64,000 nucleotides of DNA from Nocardiopsis sp. YSL2 (GTDB taxonomy: Bacteria > Actinomycetota > Actinomycetes > Streptosporangiales > Streptosporangiaceae), in contig NZ_JAMOAO010000001.1 in NCBI RefSeq assembly GCF_030555055.1, forward strand, positions 558,001 through 622,000, in the 5' to 3' direction. Numbering within the stretch: position 1 is the stretch's first letter; every line of letters begins with the position of its first letter. Of the stretch, positions 53,282 through 62,591 are shown piece by piece. Position numbers and translations under genes: made by a program. The notes under the pieces are model-generated. The model had not been told where the DNA came from. It saw only the letters and a program-made list of their open reading frames with translations, and did not search any database.

Positions 53282-53920
53282 GTGTTCCGACGTCGCTCCG
53301 CTTCCGCAGCCACGGATTCGAACTCTGCCGAATCCGCCAGCCCTGAGGCCACTGAGGCCACCCAACCTAAGGGATACACCCCCAAGAAGGGTGTCCCCAC
53401 CCCAAAGCGCAAGGAATCCGGTAAGGACCTGCGCCGGCCCGTGCAAGCTCCACAGACCCGCAAGGAGGCGTACCGGGCCTACCGGGACCGCCTCGACCGC
53501 CAGAAGGGTCAGCCCGCCCGGCGCTCCGGCGTCCCGCAGGGCGAGGAGCGCTACTTCCGAGAGCAGGACCTCGGCAAGCCCCGTGCCTTCGCACGGAACT
53601 ACGTCGACTCGCGGCGCAGCGCCAGTGAGTTCTTCCTGCCCTTCTCCATCCTCATCATCGCACTCCTGTTCGTGAACAACCCCGTCTTCCAGGTCGGGGT
53701 CGCCTACGTCGCGTGGCCGCTGATGATGGTGACCCTCGTCGCCGAGGGCGTCTTCACCGCGCGCAAGGTCAAGCGCACGGCCGCCGCCCACTTCCCCGAC
53801 GACCCCAAGGTCGCCGGCGTGGGCATGTACGCGGCCATGCGCCAGCTCCAGTTCCGGCGCCTGCGCCTGCCCAAGCCGACGGTGAAGGTCGGCGACGACC
53901 CCGCCGCCGGTGTGCGCTGA
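53282..53920 (+). CDS. DUF3043 membrane protein
   Basis: 212 residues conserved through Actinobacteria. A basic, Ser/Thr/Pro-rich N-terminal arm (KGYTPKKGVPTPKRKE) and RKEAYRAYRDR lead to RYFREQDLGKPRAFARNYVDSRRSASEFFLPFS (given in part) and two transmembrane helices. It ends with an amphipathic basic region (MYAAMRQLQFRRLRLPKP). Function unknown. Divergent from pspA with about 115 bp between starts. Confidence 0.85.
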   Translation: MFRRRSASAATDSNSAESASPEATEATQPKGYTPKKGVPTPKRKESGKDLRRPVQAPQTRKEAYRAYRDRLDRQKGQPARRSGVPQGEERYFREQDLGKPRAFARNYVDSRRSASEFFLPFSILIIALLFVNNPVFQVGVAYVAWPLMMVTLVAEGVFTARKVKRTAAAHFPDDPKVAGVGMYAAMRQLQFRRLRLPKPTVKVGDDPAAGVR

Positions 53921-53972
53921 CCCGTCCATCACCGTTCCGTCTCCCCGACATCCCCATACCGATCACGTGAGC

Positions 53973-53996
53973 AGGGCCGGTGTTCGCACCGGCCCT
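53973..53996 (+). terminator. Terminator of the DUF3043 gene
   Basis: 10-bp stem AGGGCCGGTG/CACCGGCCCT closed by a stable TTCG tetraloop. Confidence 0.75.
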
Positions 53997-54066
53997 TCAC
54001 CGTGTTGCGCGATGAAAGCGCTTGCCGACCGCCGGGGCCACTGTGGTCGCGACCGCCCCGGCTGAC

Positions 54067-54072
54067 TAGAGT
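54067..54072 (+). promoter_or_regulatory. Leaderless-type -10 hexamer of the aldo-keto reductase gene (TAGAGT)
   Basis: TAGAGT, 7-nt spacer, ATG at 54080. Confidence 0.5.
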
Positions 54073-54079
54073 GCTCGGC

Positions 54080-55087
54080 ATGGAATTTCGGCATCTAGGC
54101 AAGAGCGGTCTCATCATCAGCGAGATCGCCTACGGGAACTGGATCACCCACGGGTCCCAGGTCGAGGAGGACACCGCCACCGCGTGTGTCCGTGCGGCGC
54201 TGGACGCCGGCATCACCACGTTCGACACCGCCGACGTCTACGCCCAGGGCAGGGCGGAGGAGGTGCTCGGCCGCGCGCTCAAGGGCGAGCGCCGCGACGG
54301 GCTGGAGATCTTCTCCAAGGTCTACTGGCCCATGGGCGAGGGGAAGAACGACAAGGGCCTGTCGCGCAAGCACATCCTGCGCGGCGCGGAGGACTCCCTG
54401 CGCCGTCTGGGCACGGACTACCTGGACCTCTACCAGGCCCACCGGTTCGACTACACCACGCCCCTGGAAGAGACCATGCGGGCCTTCGAGGACCTGGTCC
54501 GCCAGGGCAAGGCCCTCTACATCGGCGTCTCGGAGTGGCGCGCCGAGGAGATCGAGCGCGCGCTCAAGATCGCCGACGAGATGGGTTTCGACCGCATCGT
54601 CTCCAGCCAGCCGCAGTACAACATGCTCTGGCGGGTCATCGAGTCCGAGGTCGTGCCGGTGTGCGAGCGCGAGGGCATCGGCCAGGTCGTGTGGTCGCCC
54701 ATCGCCGGCGGCGTCCTGACCGGCAAGTACAAGCCGGGCCAGGCGGCCCCCGCCGGGTCGCGCGCGGACGACCCGAAGAGCAAGCACTTCATCGCCGACA
54801 AGGCCGGCGACCAGGCCCTGCTGGAGCGGGTGCAGCAGCTGGAGCCGCTGGCCGCCGAGGCCGGGCTGAGCATGCCCCAGCTGGCCGTGGCCTGGGTGCT
54901 GCAGAACCCGAACGTCTCCGCCGCGATCATCGGCGCGTCCCGTCCGGAACAGGTCCAGGACAACGTCCGGGCGGCCGGGGTGAAGCTCGACGCCGAGCTG
55001 CTCGCCAGGATCGACGAGATCCTCGGTGACAGCGTCGAGCGGGACCCGGCCCTGACCAAGAGCCCGGACAACATCCGCACACGCTGA
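54080..55087 (+). CDS. Aldo-keto reductase (Kv-beta-like, AKR6/12 type)
   Basis: 335-residue NADPH-dependent oxidoreductase barrel. It begins MEFRHLGKSGLIISEIAYGN, has FDTADVYAQGRAEEVLG (catalytic Asp and Tyr), SKVYW (Lys), YQAHRFD (His), VVSSQPQYNM-type strand (IVSSQPQYNMLWR) and the coenzyme loop AAIIGASRPEQVQDN. Physiological substrate not predictable; relatives reduce aldehydes and methylglyoxal. Strong hairpin follows. Confidence 0.88.
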   Translation: MEFRHLGKSGLIISEIAYGNWITHGSQVEEDTATACVRAALDAGITTFDTADVYAQGRAEEVLGRALKGERRDGLEIFSKVYWPMGEGKNDKGLSRKHILRGAEDSLRRLGTDYLDLYQAHRFDYTTPLEETMRAFEDLVRQGKALYIGVSEWRAEEIERALKIADEMGFDRIVSSQPQYNMLWRVIESEVVPVCEREGIGQVVWSPIAGGVLTGKYKPGQAAPAGSRADDPKSKHFIADKAGDQALLERVQQLEPLAAEAGLSMPQLAVAWVLQNPNVSAAIIGASRPEQVQDNVRAAGVKLDAELLARIDEILGDSVERDPALTKSPDNIRTR

Positions 55088-55094
55088 CACGCGG

Positions 55095-55126
55095 GCGGCC
55101 CCGGTGCCCGAGGGCACCGGGGCCGC
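55095..55126 (+). terminator. Terminator after the aldo-keto reductase gene
   Basis: 14-bp perfect stem GCGGCCCCGGTGCC with a 4-nt loop. Confidence 0.75.
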
Positions 55127-55149
55127 TTCGGGCGCCTTGAGCACGGGAA

Positions 55150-55192
55150 CCTTCGGCCCCTGCGGCGCGGCCCTTCCTGCTTCGGCCCGGGC
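55150..55192 (-). repeat. Short fragment of the type 2 dispersed repeat
   Basis: GCGCGGCCCTTCCTGCTTCG repeats the end of the unit seen at 25655-25675 and 17190-17215 (GCGCAGYSCTTCCTGCTTYG). Only about 35 bp are left. Confidence 0.45.
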
Positions 55193-55200
55193 CCGGGGGG

Positions 55201-55407
55201 CTACCCGGTCGGCTCCAGGGACATGGTGTAGGCCTCGTCGCCGTCCTCCGACAGCACGACGCGGACCACGCCGCCCTCGGCGAGCTCCTGCCAGTTCTCC
55301 CCCAACCAGCTCTCGGCGTCGCCGCGCGAGGTGAACGACTCCGCGGGGAGCCCTTCCTCCGCCTTGTCCGCGCCGTCCGCGTCGAGATACCGCCAGGTCC
55401 ACGCCAT
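55201..55407 (-). CDS. Small conserved actinobacterial protein
   Basis: 68 residues, starting MAWTWRYLDADG, with SFTSRGDAESWLGENWQEL and VVRVVLSEDG; a small alpha/beta acidic protein common next to cobalamin genes in Streptomyces and relatives (from memory). ATG at 55407 chosen because the conserved part begins there; the open frame continues 42 nt upstream. Function unknown. Confidence 0.7.
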   Translation of the reverse strand: MAWTWRYLDADGADKAEEGLPAESFTSRGDAESWLGENWQELAEGGVVRVVLSEDGDEAYTMSLEPTG

Positions 55408-55507
55408 TGTTCGACCGCCCTTCGTCACGGGGTTCACAGTGCGGGCCACCGTGTTCCTGGCCCGAGCTTAACCAAGCCTTGGTCCGACATGCGGTTTACT
55501 CGATCGG

Positions 55508-56611
55508 GTGCGTATCCGATTCCTCGGGACCGCGGGGCACGCGGGCTGGCCGGCCCCGCAGTGCACCTGCGCCTCCTGCAACAGGGCTCTCGCCGAACGC
55601 CGGCTTCCGCTGCGCGTGACTGTCGACGACCGCTTCCGCATCCGCGAGGGGGCGGTGGTCGGCCCGGTCCCCCCTGCCTACTCGGTGACCGTGACCGCCG
55701 ACGGCGTGCTGGTGGTGGGCCCCGACGGGGGGCGGCTGCTGTACGCCCGCTCCTCCCCCGGTCCGCAACCGGCCCCGCCCCCGGTCGAGGCCGGGCCGGG
55801 CGGCGGGTCGGCCTACGCCTCGTCTCCCCCCGACCAGCAGGTCGACATGGTGATCGTCGACGCCGCCCAGCGCCCCGAGGTGATCGGCGAGCTGCGCCGG
55901 TCGGGCGTGGTCGGCGTGACCACCGCGGTCGTGGCGGTCGGCGGCGACCACCGCGTCCGCTCGCCCCAGGAGTTCGCCCGCCGGGCCCGGCTGTGGGGCG
56001 CCCTGGCGCCCAGTGACGGGGCGGAGATGTCGTGTCCTCCCACCGTGTGGCCGGGGTCGCGCCCGCACGGCCCCCACCGCACGCTCATCACCGGCGGCGC
56101 CCGCTCGGGCAAGTCCACCGAGGCGGAGCTTCGGCTGCTGGCCGAGCCGCGGGTGGTCTACGCCGCGACCGGCCCCGTGCCCGACCCCGACCGGGACCCG
56201 GAGTGGGCGCGGCGCGTGGCACTGCACCAGGACCGGCGTCCCTGGTGGTGGCGCACGGAGCAGACCGTCGAGCTGGCCGAGGTGCTCAAGCGCACCCGCG
56301 GCGCCGTCCTCGTGGACTGCCTGGGCACCTGGCTGGCCGCGGTGATGGACGAGAACGGCATGTGGGACGACACCCCTCCCGAGGAGGCCGAGGAGATGGT
56401 GGAGGGCCGGATCCACGGGCTGCTGGAGGCCTGGCGCACCACGCAGGCCTACGTCGTGGCGGTCACCAACGAGGTGGGGTCGGGCGTGGTCCCGGCCACC
56501 CGCGCGGGCCGGATCTTCCGCGACTACCTGGGCCTGCTGAACCAGTGGGTGGGGGCCGAGTCGGAGGAGGTCGTCCTGGCCGCCGCCGGGCGCGTGACGG
56601 AGCTGCCGTGA
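55508..56611 (+). CDS. cobU: Adenosylcobinamide kinase/guanylyltransferase fused to an MBL-like N-terminal domain
   Basis: 367 residues. The C-terminal half (about 190-367) is CobU: P-loop TLITGGARSGKSTEAE, LVDCLGTWLAAVM, VAVTNEVGSGVVPATRAGRIFRDYLGLLNQ shown in part. It phosphorylates and guanylylates cobinamide. The N-terminal half begins MRIRFLGTAGHAGWPAPQCTCASCNRAL, as in PhnP/PqqB-like metallo-beta-lactamase folds, but the HxHxDH zinc motif is absent, so that half is probably inactive or structural. GTG at 55508. Coupled to cobS by a GTGA overlap. Confidence 0.85.
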   Translation: MRIRFLGTAGHAGWPAPQCTCASCNRALAERRLPLRVTVDDRFRIREGAVVGPVPPAYSVTVTADGVLVVGPDGGRLLYARSSPGPQPAPPPVEAGPGGGSAYASSPPDQQVDMVIVDAAQRPEVIGELRRSGVVGVTTAVVAVGGDHRVRSPQEFARRARLWGALAPSDGAEMSCPPTVWPGSRPHGPHRTLITGGARSGKSTEAELRLLAEPRVVYAATGPVPDPDRDPEWARRVALHQDRRPWWWRTEQTVELAEVLKRTRGAVLVDCLGTWLAAVMDENGMWDDTPPEEAEEMVEGRIHGLLEAWRTTQAYVVAVTNEVGSGVVPATRAGRIFRDYLGLLNQWVGAESEEVVLAAAGRVTELP

Positions 56612-57411
56612 CCGCGGGGGCCGGGGTCGCGGCGGCGCGGGCGGGGGCCCGGATGGCGGTGGGCACGTTCACCGCCGTCCCGGTGCGCGTGGAGCGGGTG
56701 GACCGCTCCACGGCCGGGTGGGCGATGTTCTGGGCCCCGGTCGTCGGCGCGGCCGTGGGCGCGGCCACCGGCGCGGTGGCGGTGGCCGGGGCCTGGCTGG
56801 GGCTGTCCGGCGCCCTGGCGGCGGGGCTGGGAGTGGGGGCGGCGGCGCTGCTGACCCGGGGCCTGCACCTGGACGGGTTGGCCGACCTGGCCGACGGCCT
56901 GGGGAGCGGGCGGCCCGCCGAGGGCGCCCTGGAGGTGATGCGCCGTTCCGACATCGGGCCGTTCGGCGTGGTCACGCTGGTCCTGGTCCTGGTCGCGCAG
57001 GTGCTGGCGCTCGGGCAGCTGGTGGCGGCCTCGCCCTGGGCGGCGACGGCCGCGGCGGTGGTGGCCGGGGCCGGTGGCCGCCTGGCGGTGACCCTGGCCT
57101 GCACCGCTCGGGTTCCGTCGGCCCGGCCGGAGGGTCTGGGCGCGTTCGTGGCGGGCACGGTCCGTGCGCCGCTGGCCGCGGCGGCCTGCGCGGTGGTGGC
57201 ACTGCTCTGTCTGACGGGTCTGCCCCACGGGGCGGGGTTCGCCGCGCTCTGCGCGGGGGCGGTCGTGCTCGGCCTGGCGGTGGCGGGGCTGCTGCTGCGC
57301 CGGGCGGTGCGCCGGCTCGGCGGGATCACCGGCGACGTGCTGGGCGCGCTGGCGGAGTCGGCCGGGACGTCGGTCCTGGTCGTGGCGGCCGCGGGTACGG
57401 CCTGGCTCTGA
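56608..57411 (+). CDS. cobS: Adenosylcobinamide-GDP ribazoletransferase (cobalamin synthase)
   Basis: 267-residue membrane enzyme joining AdoCbi-GDP and alpha-ribazole. It shows the family order FTAVPVRVERVD, GLHLDGLADLADGLGSG with the conserved Asp cluster, ALEVMRRSDIGPFGVV and GGITGDVLGA, plus about six helices. GTG start overlaps the cobU stop. cobT, which sits between the two in M. tuberculosis, is missing here. Confidence 0.93.
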   Translation: MTAGAGVAAARAGARMAVGTFTAVPVRVERVDRSTAGWAMFWAPVVGAAVGAATGAVAVAGAWLGLSGALAAGLGVGAAALLTRGLHLDGLADLADGLGSGRPAEGALEVMRRSDIGPFGVVTLVLVLVAQVLALGQLVAASPWAATAAAVVAGAGGRLAVTLACTARVPSARPEGLGAFVAGTVRAPLAAAACAVVALLCLTGLPHGAGFAALCAGAVVLGLAVAGLLLRRAVRRLGGITGDVLGALAESAGTSVLVVAAAGTAWL

Positions 57412-57424
57412 CGGCGCTCGGACG

Positions 57425-57455
57425 GGTGACCAGTGTCGCCATGATCACATTTTTT
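57425..57455 (+). terminator. Terminator after cobS
   Basis: 6-bp stem GGTGAC/GTCGCC and 4-nt loop followed by a run of six T (57450-57455), 14 nt after the stop; the surrounding 50 bp are AT-rich for this genome. Confidence 0.5.
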
Positions 57456-57658
57456 CACACCAGGTTTCATCGCACCCAGGCCCGGGGAACCGCGGTCCGC
57501 CACGCCGACGCCGTGCGAGACCCCCCACCGGCGACCAGAGCCACCCTCGCCGCACGCGCGGGCCCCGGCCGCCCCGGGGGGCGCTCCGCCCGCACGCGAG
57601 CCGCGTCAGCGCCCTGGCAGCGCGGGGCGGCACGTCGCCGATCGGCACGTGGGGCGAC

Positions 57659-57664
57659 TAGCAT
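57659..57664 (+). promoter_or_regulatory. Leaderless-type -10 hexamer of pepA (TAGCAT)
   Basis: TAGCAT, 7-nt spacer, GTG at 57672. Confidence 0.5.
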
Positions 57665-57671
57665 CGGGGGC

Positions 57672-59189
57672 GTGAGCACGTCGTTGTCAGTACATACGGA
57701 GTCCCCCAGTTCGCTCGACGCCGACGCGGTCGTCGTCGGTTACCACTCCGGAGGCGACGCTCCGGAGCCTGCGTCGGGCGCACATGACGTCGATGCCGCC
57801 TTCTCCGGCGGCCTCGCCTCGACCCTGTCGCTCCTGGGAGCGAGCGGCGCCCCTGAGGAGGTGCACACCATTGCCTCCCTCGGAGCCGTGAAGGCCCCGG
57901 TCGTCGTCGCGGTCGGACTCGGCCCGGCGCCCACCGACGGCCCGGTCGACCCCGACACCCTGTCCCGCGCCGCGGGCGCCGCCCTGCGCTCGCTGTCCGC
58001 CCGCCCCGAGGGCGCGGGCCGCGTCGCACTCGCCCTGCCCGCCCAGAGCGCGGCGGAGGCCGGCGCCGTGGCGCTCGGCGCCCGCCTGGGCGCCTACGCC
58101 TTCGACCGCTACCGCACCGGCGAGAAGGCCGAGCGCAGCGCGGAGAAGGCCGGTGCGGTCACCCTGACCGTCATCAGCCCGGCGGAGGACGCCGCGTCCG
58201 CCGTCGAGCGCGCCGGCGTCCTGGCCGACGCCGTCGCCCTCACCCGCGACCTGGTCAACACGGCCCCGGCGGACCTGGTCCCCGAGGACCTGGCCTCCGC
58301 CGCGCAGGAGGTGGCCCAGCGCACCGGCCTGGCGATCGAGGTCATGGACGAGCAGGCGCTGGCCGAGGGCGGCTACGGCGGCCTGACCGGTGTCGGGCAG
58401 GGGTCGGCCAACCCGCCGCGCCTGGTCCGCCTGGCCCACTCCCACCCCGAGGCGAGCCGCACCGTCGCCTTCGTCGGCAAGGGCATCACGTTCGACTCCG
58501 GCGGCCTGTCCCTCAAGCCCGCGGGCGGGATGGACTGGATGAAGTCCGACATGGCCGGCGCCGCCTCCGTGCTCGCCGCCATGGGCGCCATCGCGGAGCT
58601 GGGCGTGAAGGTCAACGTCGTCGCCTACCTGGCGGTGGCCGAGAACATGCCCAGCGGCACCGCCCAGCGCCCCTCCGACGTGCTGAGCGTGTACGGCGGC
58701 AAGACCGTCGAGGTCCTCAACACCGACGCCGAGGGCCGCCTGGTCATGGCCGACGCCCTGGTGCGCGCGCAGGAGGACGGGCCGGACCTGGTCGTGGACA
58801 TCGCCACGCTGACGGGCGCACAGCTCGTCGCGCTCGGTACCCGCGTGTTCGCGGTCATGTCCAACGACGACGGCGTGCGCGAGGACGTCGTGGCCGCCGC
58901 CGGCGCCGCGGGCGAGGCCGCCTGGCCGATGCCGCTGCCCGGCGAGCTGCGCGCGGGGCTGGACTCCGCGGTCGCCGACATCGCCAACGTGGCCGGTGAG
59001 CGCTGGGGCGGCATGCTCTCCGCGGGCGTGTTCCTCAACGAGTTCATCGAGGAGGGCGTCAAGTGGGCGCACCTCGACATCGCGGGCCCGTCCTTCAACC
59101 AGGGCGGACCGCACGGCTACACCTCCAAGGGCGGCACCGGCGCGGGCACCCGCACCCTGGTCCGCATCGCCGAGGAGTACGCGAAGTAG
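57672..59189 (+). CDS. pepA: Leucyl aminopeptidase (M17 family)
   Basis: 505-residue dinuclear-zinc aminopeptidase removing N-terminal residues from peptides. The regulatory N-terminal domain spans about 1-180. The catalytic domain has VGKGITFDSGGLSLKP (Lys and Asp zinc ligands), MKSDMAGAASV, and the signature NTDAEGRL at 350-356 followed by IATLTGAQLVALG. It corresponds to PepB (Rv2213). The GTG at 57672 is set by the -10 hexamer; a larger open frame upstream overlaps cobS. Confidence 0.94.
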   Translation: MSTSLSVHTESPSSLDADAVVVGYHSGGDAPEPASGAHDVDAAFSGGLASTLSLLGASGAPEEVHTIASLGAVKAPVVVAVGLGPAPTDGPVDPDTLSRAAGAALRSLSARPEGAGRVALALPAQSAAEAGAVALGARLGAYAFDRYRTGEKAERSAEKAGAVTLTVISPAEDAASAVERAGVLADAVALTRDLVNTAPADLVPEDLASAAQEVAQRTGLAIEVMDEQALAEGGYGGLTGVGQGSANPPRLVRLAHSHPEASRTVAFVGKGITFDSGGLSLKPAGGMDWMKSDMAGAASVLAAMGAIAELGVKVNVVAYLAVAENMPSGTAQRPSDVLSVYGGKTVEVLNTDAEGRLVMADALVRAQEDGPDLVVDIATLTGAQLVALGTRVFAVMSNDDGVREDVVAAAGAAGEAAWPMPLPGELRAGLDSAVADIANVAGERWGGMLSAGVFLNEFIEEGVKWAHLDIAGPSFNQGGPHGYTSKGGTGAGTRTLVRIAEEYAK

Positions 59190-59203
59190 TTCCCGTGGTC
59201 GGG

Positions 59204-59232
59204 GCGGCGCTCCTGTGAGCCGGGAGCGCCGC
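59204..59232 (+). terminator. Hairpin after pepA
   Basis: 10-bp stem GCGGCGCTCC/GGAGCGCCGC with a 9-nt loop, 15 nt after the stop. Confidence 0.6.
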
Positions 59233-59288
59233 TCCCCCCGGTCACCCCCTGCATTCCCACCAGCCACCACAACAAGGAGTTCGTTCCC

Positions 59289-60665
59289 GTGAGTGAGAAC
59301 GGCGGCACCTTCGACCTCGTCGTCCTTGGCGGCGGCAGCGGCGGCTACGCGGCGGCACTGCGCGCCGCGGAGCTGGACCAGAGCGTCGTACTGATCGAGA
59401 AGGACAAGCTCGGCGGCACCTGCCTGCACCGCGGCTGCATCCCCACCAAGGCCCTCCTGCACTCGGCCGAGGTCGCCGACACCGCGAAGGAGAGCGAGAA
59501 CTTCGGTGTCAGGGCCACGTTCGAGGGCATCGACATCCAGGCGGTGCACTCGTACAAGGACAAGGTCGTCAACGGCCTGTTCAAGGGTCTGACCGGCCTG
59601 GTCAAGTCCCGCAAGATCACCGTCGTCGAGGGTGAGGGCAAGCTCACCGGCGCCGACGAGGTCACGGTCGGCGACACGGTCTACAAGGGCCGCAACATCC
59701 TGCTCGCCACCGGCTCCAAGCCCAAGACCCTGGGCCTGGACATCGACGGCGAGAAGGTCATGACCAGCGACCAGGCCCTGGGCCTGGACCGCGTCCCCGA
59801 GTCCGTCATCGTCCTGGGCGGCGGCGTCATCGGCGTGGAGTTCGCCAGCGTCTGGCGCTCCTACGGCGCCGACGTCACCATCGTCGAGGCCCTGCCCCAC
59901 CTGGTCCCCGTGGAGGAGGAGTCCAGCTCCAAGCTCCTGGAGCGGGCCTTCCGCAAGCGCAAGATCAAGTACGAGCTCGGCACCCCCTTCGAGTCGGTCA
60001 AGACCACCGACGCGGGCGTGACCGTCACCCTCAAGGGCGGCAAGACCCTGGAGGCCGAGCTGCTGCTGGTCGCCATCGGCCGCGGACCGGTCTCGGAGGG
60101 CCTGGGCTACGAGGAGCAGGGCATCACCCTGGACCGCGGCTTCGTCCAGGTGGACGAGAACCTGCACACGGGCGTGGGCAACATCTACGCTGCGGGCGAC
60201 CTCATCCCGACCCTGCAGCTGGCCCACGTCGGCTTCGCCGAGGGCATCTTCGTCGCCGAGCACATCGCCGGGCAGAACCCGCCCGCGATCGACTACGACG
60301 GTGTCCCGCGCGTCACCTACTGCGAGCCCGAGGTCGCGTCCGTGGGCCTGACCACGAAGGCGGCCAAGGAGCGCGGCCACGACGTCGTGGAGATGAACTA
60401 CAACCTCGCGGGCAACGGCAAGAGCCAGATCCTGCAGACCTCGGGGGCCGTCAAGGTCATCGCCGAGAAGGACGGCCCCGTCCTGGGCGTCCACATGGTC
60501 GGCAGCCGGGTCGGCGAGCTCATCGCCGAGGGCCAGCTGATCTACAACTGGGAGGCCCTGCCCTCGGAGGTCGCCCAGCTGATCCACCCGCACCCGAGCC
60601 AGTCCGAGGCGCTGGGCGAGGCGCACCTGGCGCTGGCGGGCAAGCCGCTGCACGTCCACGACTGA
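59289..60665 (+). CDS. lpdA: Dihydrolipoyl dehydrogenase
   Basis: E3 of 2-oxoacid dehydrogenase complexes, 458 residues. FAD motif [16 protein letters not shown], redox disulfide [20 protein letters not shown] motif [17 protein letters not shown]-binding YAAGDL and the C-terminal [14 protein letters not shown] with the catalytic His-Glu dyad. AAGGAG precedes the GTG at 59289. Directly upstream of sucB, each with its own terminator. Confidence 0.96.
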   Translation: MSENGGTFDLVVLGGGSGGYAAALRAAELDQSVVLIEKDKLGGTCLHRGCIPTKALLHSAEVADTAKESENFGVRATFEGIDIQAVHSYKDKVVNGLFKGLTGLVKSRKITVVEGEGKLTGADEVTVGDTVYKGRNILLATGSKPKTLGLDIDGEKVMTSDQALGLDRVPESVIVLGGGVIGVEFASVWRSYGADVTIVEALPHLVPVEEESSSKLLERAFRKRKIKYELGTPFESVKTTDAGVTVTLKGGKTLEAELLLVAIGRGPVSEGLGYEEQGITLDRGFVQVDENLHTGVGNIYAAGDLIPTLQLAHVGFAEGIFVAEHIAGQNPPAIDYDGVPRVTYCEPEVASVGLTTKAAKERGHDVVEMNYNLAGNGKSQILQTSGAVKVIAEKDGPVLGVHMVGSRVGELIAEGQLIYNWEALPSEVAQLIHPHPSQSEALGEAHLALAGKPLHVHD

Positions 60666-60676
60666 CCGCACCACCC

Positions 60677-60703
60677 GGGGGCGGGCCGATACGGCCCGCC
60701 CCC
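60677..60703 (+). terminator. Terminator after lpdA
   Basis: Perfect 11-bp stem GGGGGCGGGCC with loop GATAC, 12 nt after the stop. Confidence 0.75.
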
Positions 60704-60768
60704 GCCACATCCGCGCTGCCCAGTCAAGGGGTTGGGCAGGTACCGCGTCCAGATCCAACGAGGAACCC

Positions 60769-62514
60769 ATGCCGACTTCCGTTACCATGCCCGCCCTGGG
60801 TGAGAGCGTCACCGAGGGCACCGTCACCCAGTGGCTGAAGAACGTGGGCGACACCGTCGAGGTAGACGAGCCGCTCCTGGAGGTCTCCACCGACAAGGTG
60901 GACACCGAGATCCCGTCCCCGGTCGCCGGTGTACTCACCAAGATCCTGGTGGACGAGGACGAGACCGTGGAGATCGGCGCGGAGATCGCGGTCATCGGCG
61001 GCGAAGGCGAGAGCGAGGGAGGGGACGGCGGGTCGACGGCCAAGGACGCGCAGCCCGAGCCCGAGCCGGAGCCCGCCCCCGAGCCCGCCCGTGCCGAGGA
61101 GCCGGAGCCCGCGGCCGCCCCCGAGCCCGCCCCGGCCGCGCCCGCCTCCGCGGACGGCCCCACCACGTCGGTCACCATGCCCGCCCTGGGCGAGAGCGTC
61201 ACCGAGGGCACCGTCACCCAGTGGCTCAAGAGCGAGGGCGACACCGTCGAGGTGGACGAGCCGCTCCTGGAGGTCTCCACCGACAAGGTGGACACCGAGA
61301 TCCCGTCCCCGGTCGCCGGTGTACTCACCAAGATCATCGCCGCCGAGGACGACACCGTGGAGATCGGCGCGGAGATCGCGCTGATCGGGGCCGAGGGCTC
61401 CGCTCCAGTTCCGGCCGCGCCCGCCGCTCCCGCCCAGCCCGAGCCCGCCCCCGCCGAGGAGCCCGCCGCCGAGGAGCCCGCCGCCCCGTCGGCCCCGGCC
61501 CCCGCGCGGCAGTCCGCGGCCGACGACGTGCCGTCGGTGGACATCGAGACGCTGAGCGGCACCGGGCAGGCCTCGGGCACCGACACGGTGACCGAGGCCT
61601 ACGTCACTCCGCTGGTGCGCAAGCTCGCCGCCGAGAACCGCGTGGATCTGAGCCGCGTCAAGGGCACCGGTGTGGGCGGCCGCATCCGCAAGCAGGACGT
61701 GCTCAAGGCCGCGGAGGAGCAGAAGGCGGCCGCCGCCGCGCCCGCGCCGAGCACGACCCAGCACAAGGCGGTCTCGGACGCCTCCTCGCTGCGCGGCCGG
61801 ACCGAGAAGCTGTCGCGTCTGCGCCAGTCCATCGCCGACCGCATGGTGGAGTCGCTCAACACGGCGGCCGAGATCACCCAGGTCGTGGAGGTGGACGTCA
61901 CCAAGATCGCGCGCCTGCGCGAGCAGGCGGGTGTCGACTTCGCCAAGCGCGAGGGCGTGGAGTTGGACTTCTTCCCGTTCTTCGCCCTGGCCGCCGTCGA
62001 GGCGCTCAAGTCCCACCCGCAGATCAACGCGGTGATCGACAACGACTCGCACGAGGTGACCTACCACGCGGTGGAGAACCTCGGTGTGTCGGTCGACACC
62101 GAGCGCGGCCTGCTCGTCCCGGTCGTCAAGGACGCCGGCGGACTGAACCTGGGGTCCCTCGCCAGGATGATCACCAAGCTGACCGACCAGGCGCACACCG
62201 GCCTGCTCGGTCCGGACGACCTGAGCGGCGGCACGTTCACCATCGCCGACACCGGCAGTGTCGGCGCCCTGTTCGGCACGCCGATCATCAACACGCCGCA
62301 GGTGGCCATCCTGGGCACCGGCGCGGTCGTCAAGCGCCCGGTCGTCGTCGAGGACGAGGCCATGGGCGGCGAGGTGATCGCGGTGCGGTCGATGGTCTAC
62401 CTGTCGCTGGCCCACGACCACCGCCTGATCGACAACGCCGACGCCGGCCGCTTCCTCCAGGACGTCAAGGCGCGCCTGGAGGAGGGCGACTTCGAGCGCG
62501 ACCTGGGTCTGTAG
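60769..62514 (+). CDS. sucB: Dihydrolipoamide acyltransferase (E2) with two lipoyl domains
   Basis: 581 residues: two lipoyl domains (about 1-80 and 130-210, lipoylated Lys in [14 protein letters not shown] of each), Pro/Ala/Glu linkers, an E3-binding domain ([20 protein letters not shown]) and the catalytic domain with [18 protein letters not shown]. In Actinobacteria this E2 serves pyruvate dehydrogenase (DlaT) and possibly other complexes, so the sucB name is positional custom. The lipoyl-coding DNA repeats are nearly identical. Start ATG gives [14 protein letters not shown]. Confidence 0.95.
   Translation: MPTSVTMPALGESVTEGTVTQWLKNVGDTVEVDEPLLEVSTDKVDTEIPSPVAGVLTKILVDEDETVEIGAEIAVIGGEGESEGGDGGSTAKDAQPEPEPEPAPEPARAEEPEPAAAPEPAPAAPASADGPTTSVTMPALGESVTEGTVTQWLKSEGDTVEVDEPLLEVSTDKVDTEIPSPVAGVLTKIIAAEDDTVEIGAEIALIGAEGSAPVPAAPAAPAQPEPAPAEEPAAEEPAAPSAPAPARQSAADDVPSVDIETLSGTGQASGTDTVTEAYVTPLVRKLAAENRVDLSRVKGTGVGGRIRKQDVLKAAEEQKAAAAAPAPSTTQHKAVSDASSLRGRTEKLSRLRQSIADRMVESLNTAAEITQVVEVDVTKIARLREQAGVDFAKREGVELDFFPFFALAAVEALKSHPQINAVIDNDSHEVTYHAVENLGVSVDTERGLLVPVVKDAGGLNLGSLARMITKLTDQAHTGLLGPDDLSGGTFTIADTGSVGALFGTPIINTPQVAILGTGAVVKRPVVVEDEAMGGEVIAVRSMVYLSLAHDHRLIDNADAGRFLQDVKARLEEGDFERDLGL
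60781..61390 (+). repeat. Internal direct duplication of lipoyl-domain DNA in sucB
   Basis: Positions 60781-61000 and 61171-61390, offset exactly 390 bp, differ at only a few sites; the linker between them is unrelated low-complexity Pro/Glu/Ala sequence. Confidence 0.9.
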
Positions 62515-62530
62515 CTCCTCCGACCCCGAA

Positions 62531-62564
62531 CCGGGCCGGACGCCGTCGTCGGCGTCCGGCCCGG
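62531..62564 (+). terminator. Terminator after sucB
   Basis: Perfect 15-bp stem CCGGGCCGGACGCCG with a TCGT loop. Confidence 0.8.
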
Positions 62565-62591
62565 TCGTGTGCGGGGCCACCCCGCCCCGAG

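Noticed and set aside
57687..61586. 1299-codon open frame on the minus strand
   Set aside because: It lies antisense to pepA, lpdA and sucB, has Val/Leu/Asp-rich composition from reversed GC-rich codons, and matches no family; the sense genes are unmistakable.
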